Source: an uncultured Christensenella sp. (lineage in GTDB: Bacteria; Bacillota; Clostridia; Christensenellales; CAG-917). From it: a DNA stretch of 64,000 nucleotides. The position numbers were made by a program, and so were the translations under genes. Shown piece by piece: positions 60,318 to 64,000 of this stretch. Below the pieces are notes generated by a model. The model saw only the letters and a list, made by a program, of their open reading frames with translations. It ran no database searches and had not been told where the DNA came from. The stretch is taken from positions 1 through 64,000 of the forward strand of contig CAJTYG010000006.1 of the NCBI GenBank assembly GCA_910584155.1, read 5' to 3'. Numbering within the stretch: the stretch's first letter is position 1; every line of letters starts with the position of its first letter.

Positions 60318-61100
60318 ACCACAGAATTATTTAATAAAGTACAAGAAAAAGTTAACGCAAACAAATTTGGCAAACAAAGCCTTAAAACCGATTATTTGTT
60401 ACGTAAAAAAATAAAATGCGGCTATTGTGGAGAGCCCATAAACGGCGAAAGCGGAACTACTAAAAATGGCACTAAATTTTATTATTACAAATGTATAGGC
60501 AGAAAAACACATAGAACGAATTGCACTAAATCTGTTATACGCAAAGACGTTTTGGAAAATTTAGTGATAGAAACAATTATCACTGTATTAAACAAATCCG
60601 ATATAAAAAGTAAGATAGTTAAGGAACTGCTTAAACGTCAGGAAACACAGATGACATCTAACACAGAATTAAGCATATTAACTAAACAACAAAAGCAAGT
60701 TGAAACGGCGTTAAACAACCTTGTAACAGCCATAGAGCAAGGAATAATATCCAACTCAACCAACAAGCGATTACAAGAATTAGAGCAACGACAGGCGGAA
60801 TTAGAGCGGCAAATACTAATAGAAAAAAGCAAAACCGTTGTAAAGCTTACGGAGCAAGACATACTCGCCTATTTTGAACAAGCATTACGATTAGAGCCTA
60901 AGTTGCTGATAAACTTTTTGATAAAAGAAATAGTGCTATATGATGACAAGATAGAGATATACTTCAACAGTCCTACACCGACAAGTCCGGATGAAAATTC
61001 GGGCTTTTCTTTTTATTTCGAAACGACATCTATTATACAGAACTTGCTTTGCAAAGATAAGTCTTATATACAGGAGATTAAAGTTGCTTTATTTTTATAA
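60318..61100 (+). pseudogene. Large serine recombinase, C-terminal fragment
   Basis: From about 60324 the frame reads ELFNKVQEKVNANKFGK, then a zinc beta-ribbon (KCGYCGEPI ... YYYKC ... NCTKSVI) and a coiled coil (STNKRLQELEQRQAELERQ), which is the C-terminal half of large serine recombinases. The catalytic resolvase domain and part of the recombinase domain are absent. It meets the truncated LRR gene head-to-head at about 60318. Not expected to be active. Confidence 0.8.
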
Positions 61101-61141
61101 TGACATAAAAACTTGCATTTAATGCTATTTGGTTGATAGAT

Positions 61142-61168
61142 TTTACATTGTGAACCTGCTCATATAAA
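61142..61168 (+). promoter_or_regulatory. Possible promoter of the PRTase-DprA-HAD operon
   Basis: TTTACA (61142-61147), 15-nt spacer, TATAAA (61163-61168); spacing is short, so weak support. GAAGG precedes the first ATG. Confidence 0.3.
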
Positions 61169-61188
61169 AAATAATTGAAGGTATTAAT

Positions 61189-61788
61189 ATGAAAAAATTT
61201 ATCATCAAACAAAACAAATATCTTAAACAAGACATAATTGGATTTTACAATTGCGATTACATCGGATACCGACAACCAAATAATCCTGACTTTATCAATC
61301 ACTTAAAAAATATGTCCAACCAACTTGATGAACTTGATCTTGTAGATGATTTTATTGAAGTTATAACCCGATTCACACACGATTGCCACGAAATACTCTC
61401 AATCACTCGGAATATGATTGTCTGTGTCGTTCCGAGATCAAAAAACGAAAAAAGCTACAATCAAAGTCAACGCTTGTTTAAGAATGCTATTTCTTGCGCA
61501 GTTAATAATATGCATATAGAAAATGGTGTTGATACTATCAAAAGAGTAAGGAACTCAAAAACAACTTATAATTGGAGATTATCGAATAACACGGGCAAAA
61601 TGCCTTATCCGGGAATAACCAAAGACACATGCGAAATAAACGAAAGCGCAATACGTAACAAAACCGTACTGCTTGTTGACGACATTTATACAAAAGGTGT
61701 AAATGTGGCAGAAGATTGCATACAAACGTTACTTGATTTAGGCGCAAAAGATGTTATACTTTACGTAATTGCTAAAACAAAGGAATAA
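61189..61788 (+). CDS. ComF-like phosphoribosyltransferase-fold protein
   Basis: 199 residues. The PRPP-binding loop VLLVDDIYTKGVN (about 160-172) is intact, and CVVPRSKNEKSYNQSQRLFKNA resembles the ComFC pattern VPVPxxxxRxxxRGFNQ. The N-terminal zinc finger of ComFC is absent; residues 1-75 are particular to this protein. It begins a three-gene operon with 2 bp to the next gene. By inference it handles a ribose-phosphate or nucleotide substrate; true activity unknown. Confidence 0.75.
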   Translation: MKKFIIKQNKYLKQDIIGFYNCDYIGYRQPNNPDFINHLKNMSNQLDELDLVDDFIEVITRFTHDCHEILSITRNMIVCVVPRSKNEKSYNQSQRLFKNAISCAVNNMHIENGVDTIKRVRNSKTTYNWRLSNNTGKMPYPGITKDTCEINESAIRNKTVLLVDDIYTKGVNVAEDCIQTLLDLGAKDVILYVIAKTKE

Positions 61789-61790
61789 CA

Positions 61791-62627
61791 ATGTACACCC
61801 TCACCGCACTAAAAATTTATACTGCTATCTGCAATGGTATAATCAAATCCCGCTCATCCTTTTGGCGTGATTTTTCAAGCGTTGATAAAATAAACGATTT
61901 AGATCTGGATTGTTCAAAAAGCGAACAATCAATAGTAAATGGTAGATTTAATATAACGTGCTGCTTTGATAATGACTTCCCCACTATCGACGAGAGTATT
62001 CCACAGAATGATAGACCGTTTTTGTTCATATATAAAGGCAACTTAAATTTGCTAAATGACATTTCAAAAAATATAGCAGTCGTAGGAGTCTTAACTCCCG
62101 ACGAAGACATCACCCGCCGAGAACAAAATATTGTCACTCAACTTGTCAAAAATGATATTTGCATAGTAAGTGGATTGGCAAGAGGTTGCGACAGCATTGC
62201 TCACAAAGCTTGTTTGAAAAATGGCGGAAAGACCGTTGCATTTTTGCCTTCGACGATAAATTCGATATACCCTGCCGAAAACACTTCACTTGCAGAAAGC
62301 ATAGTAGAAAACGATGGACTTATAATAACCGAATATGCAACTGAGTCCACAAATTATAAAGAAAATATTGCACGGCTTATCGAGCGAGACAGGCTGCAAG
62401 CTATGTTTGCAAATTCCATCGTTTTAATCGCAAGTTATCGCAAAGGAGACGGAGATAGCGGAAGCAGACACGCTATGCTTAAAGCCAAACGCTACAACAG
62501 AAAAAGACTCGTTATGTTCAATAAATCTACCGACGAAGGCAATCCGCTTTTCGGACTTAATGAGGACATGATAAAAGACGGGACAAAGATATTAACCCAT
62601 TCAAGCATAAAGGAATTACTTAATTGA
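61791..62627 (+). CDS. DprA/Smf-like (SLOG-fold) protein
   Basis: 278 residues with the DprA Rossmann core: IAVVGVLTPDEDITRRE, CIVSGLARGCDSIAHKACL, KTVAFLPSTINSIYPAEN, GLIITEYATES, and RLIERDRLQAM in place of RNRII. The SGLARGxDxxAH block is nearly canonical; the GSR motif is replaced by GVL. The N-terminal ~90 residues are not the usual SAM domain, and there is no clear winged helix at the end. Here it is unlikely to be the housekeeping DprA of transformation. 4-bp overlap with the next gene. Confidence 0.8.
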   Translation: MYTLTALKIYTAICNGIIKSRSSFWRDFSSVDKINDLDLDCSKSEQSIVNGRFNITCCFDNDFPTIDESIPQNDRPFLFIYKGNLNLLNDISKNIAVVGVLTPDEDITRREQNIVTQLVKNDICIVSGLARGCDSIAHKACLKNGGKTVAFLPSTINSIYPAENTSLAESIVENDGLIITEYATESTNYKENIARLIERDRLQAMFANSIVLIASYRKGDGDSGSRHAMLKAKRYNRKRLVMFNKSTDEGNPLFGLNEDMIKDGTKILTHSSIKELLN

Positions 62628-63163
62628 AATATATAGTAGACTTAGATGACACGCTTGTTAATACAACTGAATTGAACAACGACGCTTACAACTACGCCTT
62701 AAAAAAATACGGATATTGTCCTATAGAAACAGATTTACGAATAACCAGAAACGATTTGCAATCATTGACAAAATTGCAAGAGATAATCAACATAAAACAA
62801 TACTATTTCTCTGAAAAATGGTTGCCGTACAGAGTTATTATTAACGATACTTTACTTGGCAAAATTAAACGACAAAACAAATCCGATTGCTATATATGGA
62901 CAAAGGCTGATAAATATCGTGCGGAATTCATTTGCAAATATTGTAATCTCAACAGATATTTTAGCAAAATAATATTTGATAAAAAAACAAATATCAGTCA
63001 ATCCATCTCATATTTAGGCAGTATTATGCACGATGATATGCTAATTTATGAGAATAATATGCAATTCTTTGCCAATTCCAGCTCTCAAATTGTAGATACA
63101 ATAAAAAACAAATATTTTAATATCAATGGATACTTTATCAGCAATAAAAATCAAACAACCTAA
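62624..63163 (+). CDS. HAD-fold hydrolase-like protein
   Basis: 179 residues. Motif I YIVDLDDTLVNT (DxDxT, Asp6 and Asp8), a motif II candidate CYIWTKAD, a Lys in IIFDKKT, and motif IV MHDDMLIYEN; all HAD elements can be placed. The start is TTG, overlapping the DprA-like stop (TTGA), with AAGGA upstream. Probably a nucleotide or sugar phosphatase; substrate unknown. Last gene of the operon; the island ends ~40 bp later. Confidence 0.75.
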   Translation: MKYIVDLDDTLVNTTELNNDAYNYALKKYGYCPIETDLRITRNDLQSLTKLQEIINIKQYYFSEKWLPYRVIINDTLLGKIKRQNKSDCYIWTKADKYRAEFICKYCNLNRYFSKIIFDKKTNISQSISYLGSIMHDDMLIYENNMQFFANSSSQIVDTIKNKYFNINGYFISNKNQTT

Positions 63164-63178
63164 CTCAATACTAAATAT

Positions 63179-63194
63179 GTATTCGAATTAGGTT
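63179..63194. repeat. Right inner inverted repeat of the island
   Basis: GTATTCGAATTAGGTT, inverted counterpart of 58150-58165 with one mismatch. Confidence 0.6.
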
Positions 63195-63199
63195 ATTAT

Positions 63200-63212
63200 T
63201 GGGTCACCAAAA
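63200..63212 (+). repeat. Right direct repeat of the island (putative attR)
   Basis: TGGGTCACCAAAA, identical to 58134-58146; a copy of the tRNA-Lys 3' end without the rest of the tRNA. Confidence 0.7.
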
Positions 63213-63235
63213 ACACCACAAAGAGTGGTGTTTTT
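63211..63235 (+). terminator. Likely original terminator of the tRNA cluster
   Basis: AAACACCAC/GTGGTGTTT hairpin with a 5-nt loop followed by TTTTTC. It directly follows the right copy of the tRNA end, as expected if the island was inserted between tRNA-Lys and its terminator. Confidence 0.8.
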
Positions 63236-63341
63236 CTTTACATCCGGAGATTTCACAATATTTTATATTATGCCCACACCTTGTGTGACGAACTCATTTT
63301 CGGACTGCAATATAATTTAATACACGCTGACTGAATATTGT

Positions 63342-63791
63342 CTATTTGTACACTGAAATTAACGCCCCACAGTAATCTTCAAAAAATATGCCGCCAATCT
63401 CTTTGTCTTCAAAATAATAATCAAATTTTATTTTATTGGAGTTGACCACCACGGATATAACGATACAATCGCCAAACGTACCGTAATAACTGTTTATTTT
63501 TACTTCGTCCGTAGTTATATTTGGATATTCTTTTTTGCTATTAAACTTCTTTTTAAATGCATTTTTTATGCTTTTTTGAGACTTTTCACTGAGTGCATCA
63601 AGATTTTGGATAGCAGTTGTGCCATTCCAACCGTCGGCTATTTGCTGCAGATCTTCAACGCTAAGCCAACCTTGCTCGTATGCTTGCTCTAATGTATAGA
63701 GCTTGCCTTCATCATTATTGCAACCGTAAAGCAGACCGCCTAAGCATATCACCGACATCAATACGCATAATAATAACGCAGATTTTTTCAT
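63342..63791 (-). CDS. Small predicted lipoprotein
   Basis: 149 residues: basic start MKKS, hydrophobic segment, lipobox-like LLYGC (Cys24) and a mature part with LYTLEQAYEQGWLSVEDLQQIA, a helical motif I have no name for, and a beta-rich C-terminus. Predicted to be attached to the outer face of the membrane. AGGG precedes the ATG. It lies outside the island and has a strong promoter. Confidence 0.75.
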   Translation of the reverse strand: MKKSALLLCVLMSVICLGGLLYGCNNDEGKLYTLEQAYEQGWLSVEDLQQIADGWNGTTAIQNLDALSEKSQKSIKNAFKKKFNSKKEYPNITTDEVKINSYYGTFGDCIVISVVVNSNKIKFDYYFEDKEIGGIFFEDYCGALISVYK

Positions 63792-63822
63792 AGCCGCACC
63801 CTCTCAAAAATATCTTATAAAT

Positions 63823-63851
63823 AGTATATTTTATCTATTAAGCAATGTCAA
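63823..63851 (-). promoter_or_regulatory. Strong predicted sigma-A promoter of the lipoprotein gene
   Basis: Minus strand: TTGACA (63851-63846, perfect), 17 nt, TATACT (63828-63823). Confidence 0.75.
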
Positions 63852-63907
63852 TATCGATTTAGCATGCGCAGACCTTTGAGATTCAAGACATATACCATGC
63901 TTATACT

Positions 63908-63944
63908 TGTCGAATTTTGTTGATTTTTTGCTACCTTTGTCGAA
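63908..63944 (+). promoter_or_regulatory. Two perfect Spo0A-box heptamers 30 bp apart
   Basis: TGTCGAA at 63908-63914 and 63938-63944, same strand, exactly 30 bp apart. TGTCGAA is the Bacillus/Clostridium 0A-box consensus. The target may be the lipoprotein gene (boxes ~55-95 bp upstream of its -35) or a gene beyond the window. Confidence 0.5.
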
Positions 63945-64000
63945 CACGAAATTATTTGCCGAAAAGGCTTGCTATATGTCATTTAGAGTGATATTTTGTA

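Larger units (their letters stand above)
58134..63212. mobile_element. Genomic island in the 3' end of tRNA-Lys, decayed mobility genes
   Basis: About 5.1 kb between two copies of TGGGTCACCAAAA. Just inside each end is an inverted AACCTxATTCGAATAC (58150-58165 and 63194-63179; 15 of 16 identical). The transcription terminator that fits the tRNA cluster lies after the right copy. Content is AT-rich and accessory. The only mobility gene seen is half of a serine recombinase, and tRNA targeting is more typical of tyrosine integrases, so the inserting enzyme is unknown. Confidence 0.65.

Noticed and set aside
61791..62627. Housekeeping dprA
   Set aside because: Lacks the usual accessory domains, has a changed GSR motif, and sits in a mobile island with PRTase and HAD genes; the chromosomal dprA normally neighbours topA.

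Overview
The window is a chromosomal segment of a spore-forming member of the Bacillota, most likely an uncultured gut Clostridia lineage. The evidence is a complete spoIIIAA-AH operon, the Clostridia-type blocks Asp23-nusB-xseA-xseB-ispA, ftsK-rimO-pgsA-cinA-recA-rny, rpsO-pnp-(ylxY)-(M16 peptidase), ruvCAB-queA-tgt-yajC, secD-secF-recJ-rel-MBL-hemZ, and an mcs/clpC stress locus. Genus-level identity cannot be read from the sequence alone.

Layout. Bases 1-53 kb are housekeeping DNA, almost all on the minus strand: a partial tRNA-Gly; isoprenoid, exonuclease VII and NusB genes; the spoIIIA operon; a kinase-like gene; efp; the recA/ftsK block; M16 peptidase with a divergent YlxY-like gene; a small divergent regulator pair (22.75-23.5 kb); pnp and rpsO; the hemZ/rel/recJ/secDF block; yajC, tgt, queA and ruvBAC; an odd ABC ATPase; yfbR, pgi and hpf; clpC with a fused McsA-McsB kinase; galU and galE. 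From 53.2 kb the strand flips: dinB, a Na/Pi cotransporter, rdgB and a YfcE-type phosphoesterase lead into a five-gene tRNA cluster (Gly, Arg, His, Gln, Lys).

The accessory part is 58.14-63.2 kb, an AT-rich island abutting the 3' end of tRNA-Lys. It is bounded by a 13-bp direct repeat that includes the tRNA terminus, and the apparent native tRNA terminator lies beyond the far repeat. It holds a truncated hypothetical gene, a 5'-truncated BspA-type leucine-rich-repeat gene with a small companion, the C-terminal half of a large serine recombinase, and an intact three-gene operon coding for a ComF-like phosphoribosyltransferase, a DprA/SLOG-fold protein and a HAD-fold protein. That operon is the best candidate for an undescribed system. 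A lipoprotein gene and two perfect Spo0A boxes close the window.

Other unusual points: three genes share an identical sigma-E-like promoter geometry placing the start codon about where transcription should begin (spoIIIAA, the YlxY-like gene, a TIGR04086 membrane protein); dinB and the M16 peptidase have sigma-A-type promoters with the same leaderless arrangement; recA carries tandem GTACCG-N4-CGGTAC palindromes over its promoter; a stand-alone protein resembling the FtsK gamma domain sits directly after ftsK; and McsA and McsB are fused. All promoter, operator and terminator calls are by eye from sequence and have not been tested.
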